Source of the DNA: Hoplostethus atlanticus
Lineage: Eukaryota > Chordata > Actinopteri > Trachichthyiformes > Trachichthyidae
Assembly (NCBI GenBank): GCA_034670405.1
Contig: JAXDDX010000011.1
Coordinates: forward strand, 4,855,001-4,919,000
Direction of reading: 5' to 3'
DNA: 64,000 nt
Below are positions 1 to 11,099 of this stretch, one piece after another. The translations under genes and the position numbers were made by a program. Positions within the stretch are counted from its first letter, which is position 1, and each line of letters starts with the position of its first letter. A model generated the notes under the pieces. The model was not told the origin of the DNA. It worked only from the letters and a program-made list of their open reading frames with translations, and did not search any database.

Positions 1-63
1 AAGCAATGAGAGCCTTCTGTGGCTGATGAAGTATCAGAGCAACTGCCACTGAAACAGTAGACC

Positions 64-109
<46 letters not shown>

Positions 110-2030
110 GGGAGAGAGAGAGAGAGTGGGAATTGAATAAGAATGGAAATCAAAGGATTACATGATGACAGGTCACATATTAGAGTTAGAATGATCATGA
201 AAGAACATATTATTATTATTATTATTATTATTGAGTGTAATGCCATGCCTGTAATGGATTTTTACCTGATGTCAAACATATTTAGCACTAAGGGAAACAA
301 TATGGGCCAATATCATTAAAGGAAATGTCATGGCAACCAGAACCAAGACATTCTTTTAATAATACACTGCACATACATACAGTCTCAAGAAGCTGTCAGC
401 GAACACACATCCACACGTCCGCACAACACCATTAAAGCCGAGCCAGTCCTGAGCGCTTGAAGCCACCAAGTATCTCACGTGGCAGATTTACGATCCAGCA
501 AAGCGAGGTGCTCTCACCCTGAGACTTGGGAGGGGGCGGGTCCCTGTGTTATCTTGGCCAAATATGGGCTCGGGGGGCTCCTGACCTCACACGGCGGGTC
601 TGCCTGCAAGTCCAAAAGTGTTAAATCATTTGATCGCAAGCAAGTGAAGGGAAAAACAATGAATCTCAATCGCTCTGATGTCAACCTCACTCAAAAAGTG
701 AGTTTTCTATATATAGCTTGAATACACATTTGCAGTCCTAATTGTTTTCCCTTTCTCTCATTTTTGACCTTTCGCTAACAGAGAAGGTTTCCAAAAGCTT
801 TATAGGTAACTGCTATGGCTTTTTCTCTCTGTAGAACTCGTGCTAAGCTTTTGCATACTTTCAATTCTCATATAAAAATGCTCAGACAATAAATTTCAGT
901 CCAATAAATCACAATGTAAACAATGCCAGTAGTAGGGGCGACGGTGTTTCAACAGAGAAACACCAAACTGCAGCTCCGGTTTGAGCCTGCTGGCATCTGA
1001 AACTGGCGAGACCCTAATCTTATTTTATCATAAAAGTTAATACCACTGCTACTGCTGCTGCTGCTGATAATAATAATAATAATAACAACAAAAAAGCACT
1101 TCTAGACTAATCTGCATCTACCGACAGCCGGTACTTTTGCCTCATTTACGTGTTTGGGGACAGCATCAGGGACAGCGATTAAGAGCTCTGCACTTTAGGG
1201 GGGGAAAAGTGCCACATAATGAGTGTTTCATGAGTTCACAGCAGAAAAGCGCCGGTTTCACTGCACTTTGCTGTATGTCAACAAGCACCTGAGACTGGGC
1301 ACACGAGTCCCCGCCGCATGTTCCATCCAGTCTGAATCCCTCTTCAATCTGTACGTATAAACACCAGCGAAAGGGCATCCAGGAATATTTTGGCCTGTCT
1401 CTCGAGTTGGAAGAAACCCGTTATTACAATGATTCGGAGTGATTGTTGACATATTCCCCCGAAAGGTTAGGAAGGGCTGTCAATGCCATTTACCTCCTGC
1501 ACATTTCCAGCCAACAGGAAAAGGACTGGACCCAGAAAAGTATGTGTGTGTGTGTGTGTGTGTGCGTACATTCATGCATGTGTCCGTAGCTTGCAGTTCC
1601 ATAAGAAATGACTCCTAGGAGCTGGTGATGAGAGGCTCGGAGATGAACGGGAACGGAAAACCCATCCGAGACTGTTTCTCTCCACTTTTCCATTGCTATC
1701 ATTTCATTGTTTAAAGGGGCAATAAGTATGATTTTACTGCCCCGTACCACAAAATGACCACAGTGTATCTGCAGGAGGGGTCGATAGGTTCACAGATCAA
1801 TACGAGACTCAAAGATTAGAGATTTATGGCTTTCAAATGAGCGACCGACCGGCGTCGCAGCACCATTCGTTCACAATCAAGACAAGCAAATGACTAAGCA
1901 GAGTTATTATTACAGTGTTTTGGCGATATATTACATTACATTACATACATGATTACGTCAATTGGGAGGGGTTGGGGGTGGGGGGTTTGCTAGACAACAT
2001 TTACAGGTAAAATATTGTTGTAATTCCTAC
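1..2030. other. Non-coding start of window with microsatellites
   Basis: Contains (GA)n at 69-126, (TTA)n at 208-232, a mixed (CTG)n(ATA)n near 1047-1085 and a (TG)n near 1542-1564. Open frames are short and show no domain. No gene was recognised. Confidence 0.6.
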
Positions 2031-2036
2031 TAGTCG

Positions 2037-2051
2037 CCAGCAGAGGTCGCT
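2037..2051 (+). promoter_or_regulatory. CTCF-like site upstream of slc35f6
   Basis: CCAGCAGAGGTCGCT agrees with 14 of 15 positions of the recalled CTCF core (T in place of the second G of GGC). It points in the same direction as the site at 14663. Confidence 0.4.
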
Positions 2052-2059
2052 AGAGGTCA

Positions 2060-3588
2060 TAGGTCACCTAATGCCCATTTAACATGTTAGCCTATGTACA
2101 TATATATATATATATATATATTATATGGTGGGTTACTGACAGTATTGAAACTTTTAATAGGCGGTTGTCATGGAAGTTTCTGCCTTTCAGGAAAAGAATA
2201 CAGGAAAATATAAAGAACAAAGCAATCACATGGATTAGAGAGGCTGGGGAAAGTCATCAATCGGGTCTGGGAAGATGTAGCTTAGCAACGGACTTGATTA
2301 GGTTAAGGCCACTGTTTCCTAAGTGCCATATGCTTTTAACCCTTAATTAACCAGGCATGCTCATTAAGGGTAAAGGCCTAGGGCAATTGTTGCAGTTGCT
2401 TGTGAAGGGTTTTAAGATTGGCTGGATGCATTTTTGTACCGTGGTTCACCTTCACTATTGCAGTATTACAGGCCACCGCTACCCAGGCTCATTGACAGAC
2501 TTGGTGCAATCAAGATGAGGTCATTCATCTGGAGATCACATAAACCAACAATACATCTTTTCTCATTCATCCACACCTGTTGATCAGTTCTATAAATAAC
2601 CTGTTAACCCTATAATAATACTGCCAAACAACCAGGGTTAAGGAGTAACTGGTTACATATAGTCGGATTACATAATCTGACTACAAAAAAGGTTGGATTA
2701 CATTCACTGTTAAAAATACAAAAAAAGATGATTATAAATCAACACTGGCTATCACTTTTTTTTGTATTCACGCTCAAGATGAGCAAAAGACAAAGCAATC
2801 AGGTTCTACGGGAAAAAGGTTCTTCCTGAAAACGGAGGCTCGACCCGGGTCGCTCTGTTCAGACGACCCTCACCCTTCCGGTCGCCTCATGAGAGCTTTC
2901 TGTGCAGTCTCTCCATCACCGGGTGCAACCTCACACAGCTGGAGGAAGCTGTCAGTCAAATGTTTCCAGGCCATTCGGCGTGAAATGCTAACGCCTCTGG
3001 CCAGTGGCCACTCATGTTTATTTCATGGCTCGCCACAGATGTTGTGGTTCTTCATGGGCACAGAAGAAGAAGAAGAAGAAGAAGAAGAAGAAGAGGTTCA
3101 CTGCACTTGATGTTTATCATATAACCTATGGTAGATACTTTTTTTAAATAAAAATAGCAGCAATGCCTAAACAATGACTAAATTCTTCTAAATTCCTTAT
3201 TATGTACATTTGAATTTGTGTGGAAGTTTGATTTCATCCCTTTATTAGACAATTGAATTTCCTGTTTTGAAATGCCTTTCTCTATGTTCTAATTCCTGAA
3301 AATATTTGTTGTATAATTGTATTTTTGAGAGATTGTACTTTACTTTTTTACAAATCTATAGACAATAGACAAATCAACAATTTACCCAGATTCTTCCCAG
3401 GTATTTTAGGTATTTCCTAGAACTGATTTTACGAGACAGAGCCACATTGAAAATCTAGGCTGAGGCTAGACCTCATTTTGAGTGTTATTTGAGAGCACTT
3501 CAGCAGCGTTATAACTGTAGTGTTAAGTGCTGAGAGCAAAGAGTTGTACTGCTGCCTTCAAGGAATTGAGAGATGAAAGGCTTTACTG

Positions 3589-3628
<40 letters not shown>

Positions 3629-4760
3629 AGGGGAGGGGGGTGGGGGAGTAGTTGGGAGGGTGGGACTTCTAATTCTTATTAACTGTCCTGGGAATACATT
3701 GAGTTTATCACTCCGTTATACCAGAGGAGTGAAACAGCAGCTAAATAATACATCTTTGATCAACAAGGAAAAGTCGGTACATAAATGATCAATTATGGAT
3801 TTAGGAAAGTCTCTCCTGAGGGTATGCGGACAGTGGCAGAAAACAGGCCTCATCTTTTATAGATCTTTCAGTTTCTTGTGGTAGTTTATGGATTATTTAT
3901 GAGACACCTCTCTAACATTTTTCAAAATCAGATTTGATGGTATTAGAGACTTTGAACATTATGGTCAGAATAAGATCTCCCATAAGAGAGAGTGACAATC
4001 CCTATGAGAGGAGAGTGGATGTTCCTATTTTGAGCAAGTGAGGCCACTCGGAGGGGGAAACTACTGTAGTTCAACTTTCAAATCCTAGATGGTCTATTTG
4101 GCCTTTGACGCCGCCTACTGTTCGTTCATTCCGTTCAAATTCAGTGGCTGCCAATGACGTCAATATTGCTACCTTCAGTGTCCCTCGTAAACACAACCTT
4201 CCTCCTTTGGAAGTCGTAAATAGGATTTGTCGCGCATTCAAGTGCTTTTGGAAGGATGTATTTTAAAAACAGTTTTTTATGGCTGTTGTATCAAGTAGCG
4301 TAGTGCTACTTTATGCTGCAGTGGCAGAAGGAAGCGAAGAAGATCAGGCATGTAATTGATGTTGAGGGCCATTAAGTAATCTATGTCCTTTATTGACCTC
4401 TATTGGCAACCATAGGAATTGCAATAACATCAATAGAACTTGTCTCCTCCTAATGGAGTCTGGCACAGCCCCCACCCCTCCCTTCCCCTTAAATTACAGC
4501 CACCTGTAATGGACATAAAATAAATCTAATTTAATAAAATAAAGTAAAATCACATTTTCACAATTGAGACTAGAAAGCTTGCTGATTAGAGCAGAGATGC
4601 ACTTAGGAGTGTCTATAAATTCCAATGGGTGGGGAGTTTTTGTTGCAAAACAGAGCATATGGGCCAGAAGGTGAGTCAAACTTAACCAAAATAGATGACT
4701 TTGCAATACAGGTACCACTGTATAAAGAACCAAGAACATCCCAAAACTTGTATATACTCA
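2060..4760. other. Non-coding DNA with microsatellites, no gene seen
   Basis: Contains (TA)n at 2098-2120, (GAA)n at 3062-3095, and (TG)n at 3587-3625. At 2640-2705 GTAACTGGTTACATATAG and TTACATAATCTGACTACAAA resemble a common fish repeat rich in TAATCTGATTACA. No coding exon is recognised. Confidence 0.55.
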
Positions 4761-4769
4761 CTTCACATT

Positions 4770-5210
4770 TAGGTAGGTAGGTAGGTAGGTTATTAATCCC
4801 CGAGGGGAGTTTCTTAGTCACAGCAGCCAAGTAACAATAACACAACTAAGATAAGTAATAAAAGTTAAAGAATGAAAAAAATATATATACAATATGCTCT
4901 ACAAAAAATATACAAATGCTTAGTGCAAAAGAAAAAATAATCGTAATAATAATAATGTGCAAAAAGAAAGAAAAAAAAGTCCAGGGTGCAAAAAGTGAAA
5001 TGTGCAGTAGTAGTTCTTGGGGTGGCGGTGTGTGTGTGTGTGTGAGGGGGGGGGGGGGGGGGGGGGGGTGATGGTTAGTCCAGGGATGTATACTTTTGTA
5101 TAGATTGTATAGTCTGATGGCGGTGGGCAAGAAGGTCCAGCCGTTTTGCATATGGTGCCTTGGTTCTTGAAGGACTAATGGGATGAATGACAATCTGAAT
5201 AACCTCTTAT
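4770..5210 (-). mobile_element. Decayed LINE 3' region (Rex1/RTE-like)
   Basis: On the minus strand the order is a CTGATG/GGTGGGCAAGAAGGTCC-like block (plus strand 5111-5140), a long AT-rich middle, GGGGATTAATAACC, then a CCTA tandem tail (GGTA repeats at 4772-4791 on the plus strand). This resembles the 3' end of abundant fish non-LTR elements, with a short tandem repeat tail. A 23-base G run (5046-5068) and a GT tract have expanded inside it. Confidence 0.55.
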
Positions 5211-5211
5211 T

Positions 5212-5739
5212 TAATGATAGGAATTCAATATAAGTGTGATTCTCGTGAACAAATCTCCTCAAGAAAAGGCTGATCTTTTACACACACACACACACACACA
5301 GGTGCACATTTTCCCAGGACTTGAGAAATTAACAAATGTCACTAAGCATGAGGTCAATTTACACAAACACCAAACATGGTGTCCATTTACATTCTATTTT
5401 CTCTTCTCTTATTTGGATATATAAGAATGAATCAGCAAAAACGTGGACAAAGTGGAGTGAGGTAGAGGCCAAAGGGAACAACTTGTATACTTCTGGACCA
5501 TGGTTAATGTTTTACTTAGGGTGTTAAAACTCCTAAGAGTCATAAAGTGTAGTTGTTAAAACAGTCGTTCAGTGTAGTCGGTTGTTCACACTGGGTGATT
5601 TGATTATATCTACCTAAATTAGAACATATCGAATCTACGGGATAGTTGTATACACAGTCATATGTATTGTCTTGATAATTTCCATCATACATTTAACTCA
5701 CATGTCCTTGCACCATTTTATACCACAGACTGTAGTCTT
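5212..5739. other. Short spacer before slc35f6
   Basis: Contains a (CA)n tract at about 5280-5300 and otherwise unremarkable AT-rich sequence. Confidence 0.6.
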
Positions 5740-6053
5740 GTACTTACTAGGTCGGTTTCCCTTCTGTGCATTTGGCAGGCCGATGGGTCTGAGAGGGCGG
5801 TCCTGAGAATGGTGTTATGACCGGTTATGACTGTTCGTTCAAATGCGGCCCTACTGCTGATGGCGATATTTCCGACAGCACCGGAAGGCAGCAAGTGGTC
5901 TGCAGCGCGTGGAGGTTTCGCTGATGGCGCAGCGATCAGCTGACTCAGGCATGTCATGTGACGTTCGCAGGCAGAGGAGACCCCCAGAGACGACAAACAA
6001 CAACCTGCCCCGGTAGTCGCCTGGTCCCGGTTTATCTCTTTCACACGTCCATC
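5740..6053 (+). promoter_or_regulatory. slc35f6: slc35f6 proximal promoter / 5' UTR
   Basis: The 300 bp before the slc35f6 ATG is richer in G+C and CpG than the flanks, with no TATA box in a useful place, as in housekeeping promoters. It holds an AP-1-like TGACTCA (5941-5947) and the decamer GTCATGTGAC (5953-5962), an E-box flanked by GT and AC. The transcription start cannot be fixed from sequence, so the division between promoter and 5' UTR is not known. Confidence 0.55.
5953..5962 (+). promoter_or_regulatory. MiT/TFE (CLEAR/M-box-like) E-box in the slc35f6 promoter
   Basis: GTCATGTGAC differs by one base from the CLEAR consensus GTCACGTGAC bound by TFEB/TFE3, and keeps the GT/AC flanks that distinguish MiT/TFE sites from ordinary E-boxes. 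It ends 91 bp before the start codon of a gene whose product goes to lysosomes, so regulation within the lysosomal network is plausible. One motif alone is weak evidence. Confidence 0.4.
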
Positions 6054-9000
6054 ATGGCTTGGACAAAGTACCAGCTCTTCCTTGCGGGACTTATGCTGAC
6101 AACTGGCTCTATCAACACATTATCGGCAAAGTAAGTAGATACATATTTCTAATCAGTCAGTTGTGTGTTTGTGAAGTAATTCTGAGTTATTACCGCTGGA
6201 TAACTATCGAGATATAGTGTGCTAGAACAGATTAAGGACAGTGTTTCGCGCGCACAATGTATATTATCATTAACAAGAGAGCCTGTCGGCTAAATAACTC
6301 AATTAAGTTGTTTTTTCCAACACTGTTACAACATGTTATTAACAGAAACCCCACCCGTAGTTCAATTTAGGTAGCTGTTAGCATGCAGCTAGTAAACAAT
6401 GTGCTAGGTGTCTGGCATCAGGCTATATACTGCTGGTAGAGAGACGTCGTTATCAAATCAAATGTTTGGAAAATCTGTGGTTGAAGACGGATATGTCAGC
6501 CTCATTGACAGACTTGATGGCCATTCTGTATGGAAGTTTGTTGTATTGATCGATTGTGATAGTGGACTATCTAAGGTGAAAATGCTACAGTAACTGTTAG
6601 CCCCCCCATTGCATTGTGTATACGCTGCTTGCCCAAACTCGGCATCTATTGCACGCCCGACCGTCCTGGTAGGGGGATCCCTCTCTGAGTAGCCCCTCCA
6701 GAGGTTTCTTCCAATTTTTTCCTAAAAGGTTTTTTTTGGGAGTTTTTCCTTATTCTCTGTTGAGGGTCCAAGGCTCGGGGATGTTGTGTAGTAACCATTT
6801 ATTGTTCCACATGTTGGGCACTGTGAAGCCCTTAGAGACTGTAACGGTGATTAAGGGCTATACAAATAAATGTGATTTGATTTGAAGAGACGGCCAATGC
6901 TCTACAACTGTACAAGGCCATGGTCATGAACTATCACTTTTATAAATTACCTTTAGTGGTCTGCTGCACAGTGGTCATAAAATAAGTAAAGTGCTTGTTC
7001 CGCCTTTTTTGGTGTCAAAGGAAGTGGTTGTCATGACAAATGAACCATCATGAGTCCTCCTTTGGTAATGTCACGATGGGGACTGGGACAATTTTGCCAT
7101 CTCAGCAAAACCTTTGTAAAAGTTAGGCTTTTTTTAACTTCTCCATTAACCTGTGATGCTTTTTATCTACTGTCTACCAAGCAAAGCGTTCAGTCTAGTT
7201 GTAATTCTGCTAATGTATGCTTTGGTATGGATTTCGTCTGTTTGAATAAAGTACATTCTGTACTGTTTGTTCTGCTGTGAGAAACATGACTCAGCTTGTT
7301 TTCTGTGACACATACAGTGTAGCAATACGCAGGTAAGGTTTCAGTCCAGTCACCTAAAACCAAACGCTTTACTGTGCTGCCTCACTGGTTATAACACCTT
7401 CAAAATGAGATATGTTACCTGTAGGTTGAAAGGTTTGGTAGCAAGTTCCCACCGTGCAAGGTGATTATAATAACCAGCCAGGCAAGTTTACCAAGAGTAT
7501 TGGTACGCCCGTAGGCTGAGAGGGAAAAGCTGTGCCAGCACTTTAAAGGAGCACATTCCCCTTGTCTTGCATATTGACTCAGACAGGATGCTCACATGTC
7601 AGTCATGCTTCCTCTGATTGCCTGGCTATAACAGTCAGTGGGGTTATGCAGGCCGGGTAAAGCATTCATTAACCTAGGCCACCTGTGCAGTGCTTTACAG
7701 CGGCGCACCATGAACCAAATGTGCCTTTTATGTAAGTTTGATTGTGTGAAATATCCATCCGACTTTAATAATGTCTTCCTGTCTGGCAGATGGGCTGACA
7801 TGTTCACGGCTAAGGGCTGCCGCAATGACCCTGAACACACGTTCAGTCACCCATTCGTGCAGGTACAGTACTGTCCTCTCCAAAGAGATTATTTCCACCA
7901 CACTGCCCAAAGTAAACCAAATCAATATTTTTTAAATCCGTTTCCCCTCTCTCTGCTCTTCTCCCACGCCCCCCTGCCCAGGCAGTGGGCATGTTCCTGG
8001 GGGAGTTCAGCTGTCTAGCGGTCTTCTACCTCTTGCTTTGCCATGATAGACGCCGCCCAGAGCCCAAGATGAACCCAGGCCAGAGCTTCAACCCTCTCCT
8101 CTTCTTCCCCCCCGCCATGTGTGACATGACCGCAACCTCCATCATGTATATTGGTAAGTGACCCACAGCAGTGATCTATTCATCAGCTGCCAGGTTTGGG
8201 GTTTTAAATTGTTTCAACCTGAGGATTGCCCACAAACCTCAGGTGCTCCTATATTGTCTCCACAGTTTATAAAACAGTCTAGAGTCCAGGGTAATCATTT
8301 TGAAAGTTCATTATTGACAGTGGTTATATGTCAGCGGGTACACACTCATTCCCCGGTCATAGATCTCCAACCAAACCTATGTATTGTAGCATTTTTATTA
8401 GCCTGTCATAAAGTTAGCCTTGGTGACTTTGAGGTATTTGTCTATCTCCGCTGTCAACACACTGTAACGCAGTAAGATACATTACCGTTCCAGTGCTAAC
8501 ACACTGGTAGCAAATGCTAGCGGATTAGCTGTACCTCTCAAGTTGCCGGATGGCCTGTGTGTATCCTGTCCCATGAGACCGTTTGCCTGTTTCTAGCACT
8601 TAACATGACGAGCGCCTCCAGCTTCCAGATGCTACGTGGAGCCGTCATCATCTTCACTGGCCTGCTGTCTGTGGCTTTCCTGGGCCGCCGCCTGATGCCA
8701 AGCCAGTGGCTTGGCATCCTGATAACCATCCTGGGCCTGGTGGTGGTGGGCATGGCTGACTTCTTCAGCGGGCACAAGGACGACACGCACAAACTCAGCG
8801 AGATCGTTACTGGTGAGGGAGTGAATTTAGATCCAGCTATGCGTCAAATTCCATGCCAAGAATCCGACCTTGGAATGAAAACTGCTAGAGCAAATTTGAG
8901 CCTAAGCCTAATTTTCCGCTAAAACAAAATGTTGGTTAATGTTTTCAGCAATACTAGAACCATAATCAAAACAGAGTGGCTATTGAAACCAAAACCACTG

Positions 9001-10681
9001 CAACTTGGAATTACAGAGGACATACTGTATGACAAAGTGGATGTCCTTTCTTAAAGCATGTAGTCGTAAAGTAGTAACTAAACATGCCCTGTGTTTTCCC
9101 TGCAGGAGACCTTCTGATCATCATGGCTCAGGTCATCGTTTCTGTGCAGATGGTGCTGGAGGAAAAGTTTGTCTACAAACATGATGTCCATCCTCTTAGG
9201 GCTGTGGGTACTGAAGGTACAAAGTTGCATTTAACATTTCAGACATTTAGCTGCCACTCTTAGAGCAACTTACACTAAAGGAACACACACGTTGTCGTTA
9301 GTAGAAAGTCTGGGTAAAATGAATCATTTCAATCTGCTCGGTGATCAGTCGATCACATTGTTAAAAAAGCAGCGGTCTGAATTTGTCCTGGAAAAACCTG
9401 ACCGGAGCATAGTGGCTACTGGAATGCTTTGCAACGTCACAGATTGATGATGCATAGCAGTGAAAGGGTATCAGTTACAACGAGCCAATAATGGAGCCAA
9501 TAATGAGTGCAAAGGTCAAAACAACACTGTCTAGACAATAGAGGTAAACATATTTGTGTGTCTTCATGTAGAATTTAGAAGCGCTGGGGAAAGAAGAACA
9601 TTTGATAACAGCCTGTACAATAACTACTGTATGTTATGGGGCAATGGTGTTGATGCCCTTGTACAGTGAAGCACAACAACTACAACGCCAAAGGGACACT
9701 TCTGCATTTTGAAATGTCCATCAGATAGTGTTGCATACGTTTTTAAACACTTTTACAGCAAGTACAGTTTATACTTGTGAAAATGACAATATATACACAT
9801 GTACAAAGTAGAAAATGGGCTTAGTAGGGACAATACTGAAAGAAACACAAGAACATTTGTGGTAGAATAAACTGCTGGAATTCAAATAGTTGAGGTGACC
9901 TTTAACATACTCCATACTCATTCACCTAGTTGCTTTATAAATAGAAAAATAGTTTGAAACGTGCTTCATGTTTTCATATTTGTTAGATACTCCAGATGGA
10001 TCATTTTATAAATAATTTCTTAAAACAGATTTACAGCCAGGCTTTAGTTTTGTTCTGTTTTACTCTCATTGTATTCGCTCATTTCATTCTTTGTGACCTT
10101 GTTTTTTCCTTATTGGCCTTTTATTTATTATTGTTCTATTGCGTATATAAAGCACTGTTGTTATAATTCAACAATCCCGCTCTTTGTTCCCAGGGTTCTT
10201 CGGGTTCTTCATCCTGTCGCTGCTGCTCATCCCCTTCTTCTTCATCCCGGTGGGCAGCTTCAGCGACAACCCCCGGCATGTCCTGGAGGACGCGCTGGAC
10301 GCCTTCTGCCAGATCGGCCACCAGCCGCTCATCCTCCTGGCGCTGCTGGGCAACACTGTCAGCATCGCCTTCTTCAACTTCGCCGGCATCAGCGTCACCA
10401 AGGAGATCAGCGCCACCACCCGCATGGTGCTGGACAGCCTGCGCACGCTGGTCATCTGGGTGGTGAGCCTGGCGCTGGGCTGGGAGAAGTTCCAGGGGCT
10501 GCAGGTGCTGGGCTTCATCGTCCTGCTGGTGGGCACGGCGCTCTACAATGGACTGCACCGCCCCCTGCTGGCCAGGATGCCCTGTTGCGCAGGGTTTGCG
10601 GAGAGAGAGGAGGAAAGCAACCCGGCAGAGAGGGAGAGACTGCTGGCTGATGGCAGCGTCCAGGCCGGTGATGAGAGCTAA
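6054..10681 (+). CDS. slc35f6: Solute carrier family 35 member F6 (six coding exons)
   Basis: Coding exons read as 6054-6130, 7790-7862, 7982-8153, 8597-8812, 9106-9216 and 10194-10681. All junctions are GT-AG and the phases join without a stop, giving 378 residues (human SLC35F6, from memory, is about 371). The start is the first ATG of exon 1 and the product opens MAWTKYQLFLAGLML, a hydrophobic first membrane segment identical in type to the vertebrate protein. Later stretches such as NMTSASSFQMLRGAVIIFTG, VLEEKFVYKH, and FFNFAGISVTKE with ATTRMVLDSLRT are hallmark vertebrate SLC35F6 sequence. The family (EamA-like/DMT fold, about ten membrane helices) is reported in lysosomes and mitochondria, where the human protein binds ANT2; its substrate is not firmly known. 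The cytosolic tail carries an acidic dileucine signal of the [DE]xxxL[LI] type (ERERLL, residues 362-367). Identification is very secure; substrate and fish function are inferred. Confidence 0.96.
6131..7789 (+). other. slc35f6 intron 1
   Basis: The intron starts GTAAGT and ends CAG. It holds an L2-like LINE 3' end (6610-6895, listed separately). A stray AATAAA at 7245-7250 may be a cryptic poly(A) signal but has no supporting context. No other coding exon was seen. Confidence 0.8.
6610..6895 (+). mobile_element. L2/Maui-like LINE 3' end fragment
   Basis: The order of motifs is that of the widespread fish L2-type LINE 3' UTR: CTATTGCACG, CCGTCCTGG, GGGGGATCCCTCTCTGAG, GAGGTTTCTTCC, TTTTTTTTGGGAGTTTTTCC, GAGGGTCCAAGG, and a terminal GGCTATACAAATAAA followed by the short tail repeat TGATTTGATTTGA. 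Only the non-coding end is present, in the sense direction of slc35f6 intron 1. The clade name comes from memory of similar repeats; it was not checked against a repeat library. Confidence 0.7.
7863..10193 (+). other. slc35f6 introns 2-5
   Basis: Introns 2 (7863-7981, 119 bp), 3 (8154-8596), 4 (8813-9105) and 5 (9217-10193) all have GT-AG ends. Intron 5 carries near 9230-9285 a worn fragment (CATTTAGCTGCCACTC, then AGAGCAACTTACACT) like the fish repeat seen at 14522 and 62175. Nothing else of note was seen in these introns. Confidence 0.75.
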
Positions 10682-11097
10682 CCTTTTTAACGACCCGCCC
10701 CACGCTGGCACCTCTCTGCACCCTGCATAGACAGTATAACGGTGTCTGCCACAGACATGTTCTCACTGACAATCTCTTTTAAATGGGTTTGTTCACCCCT
10801 CAGTTTTTAACTGACTTCTTCTTGTTGCAATATGTGGGAGTGTGCTTTTGTAAAGAAATGGGTGGTGTGAAGGAGGGGTGGTATTACATATGGGTTTCTT
10901 AAGGCTAATTGGTTTTATGGACTGTTATCCTTCTGGAGCAAAGCAAACAGAGTTTTTAGTCAGTGTCAACAGATATTTTTTTTATTGGAAGACGAGTTTG
11001 GGACTGACAACTATTTTAGTTCTCTAGCACTCAATCCACCGTAGACACGAACACAGGTTTATGAAGAATTTTAAAATCGCTGTTGTTAAATTCCACA
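10682..11097 (+). other. slc35f6: slc35f6 3' UTR (proximal part)
   Basis: This AT-rich stretch follows the TAA stop and has no canonical AATAAA before the Tc1 insertion that begins at 11100. The true cleavage site may therefore lie beyond the transposon, or use a variant signal. The similar AT-rich sequence from 12657 to about 13300 is a candidate continuation. No transcript evidence is available. Confidence 0.55.
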
Positions 11098-11099
11098 TA

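Noticed and set aside
4846-5262. 138-codon open frame on the minus strand
   Set aside because: Its residues come from AT-rich LINE remnant, a G run and a GT tract (Pro and His-Thr runs); no domain and no splice context.
7245-7250. AATAAA in slc35f6 intron 1
   Set aside because: Followed by no clear cleavage context and followed by well-matched exons, so it is at most a cryptic signal.
10069-10711. Long open frames in other phases over slc35f6 exon 6, on both strands
   Set aside because: They are shadows of the GC-rich exon; only the frame ending at 10681 continues the SLC35F6 sequence with matching splice phase.
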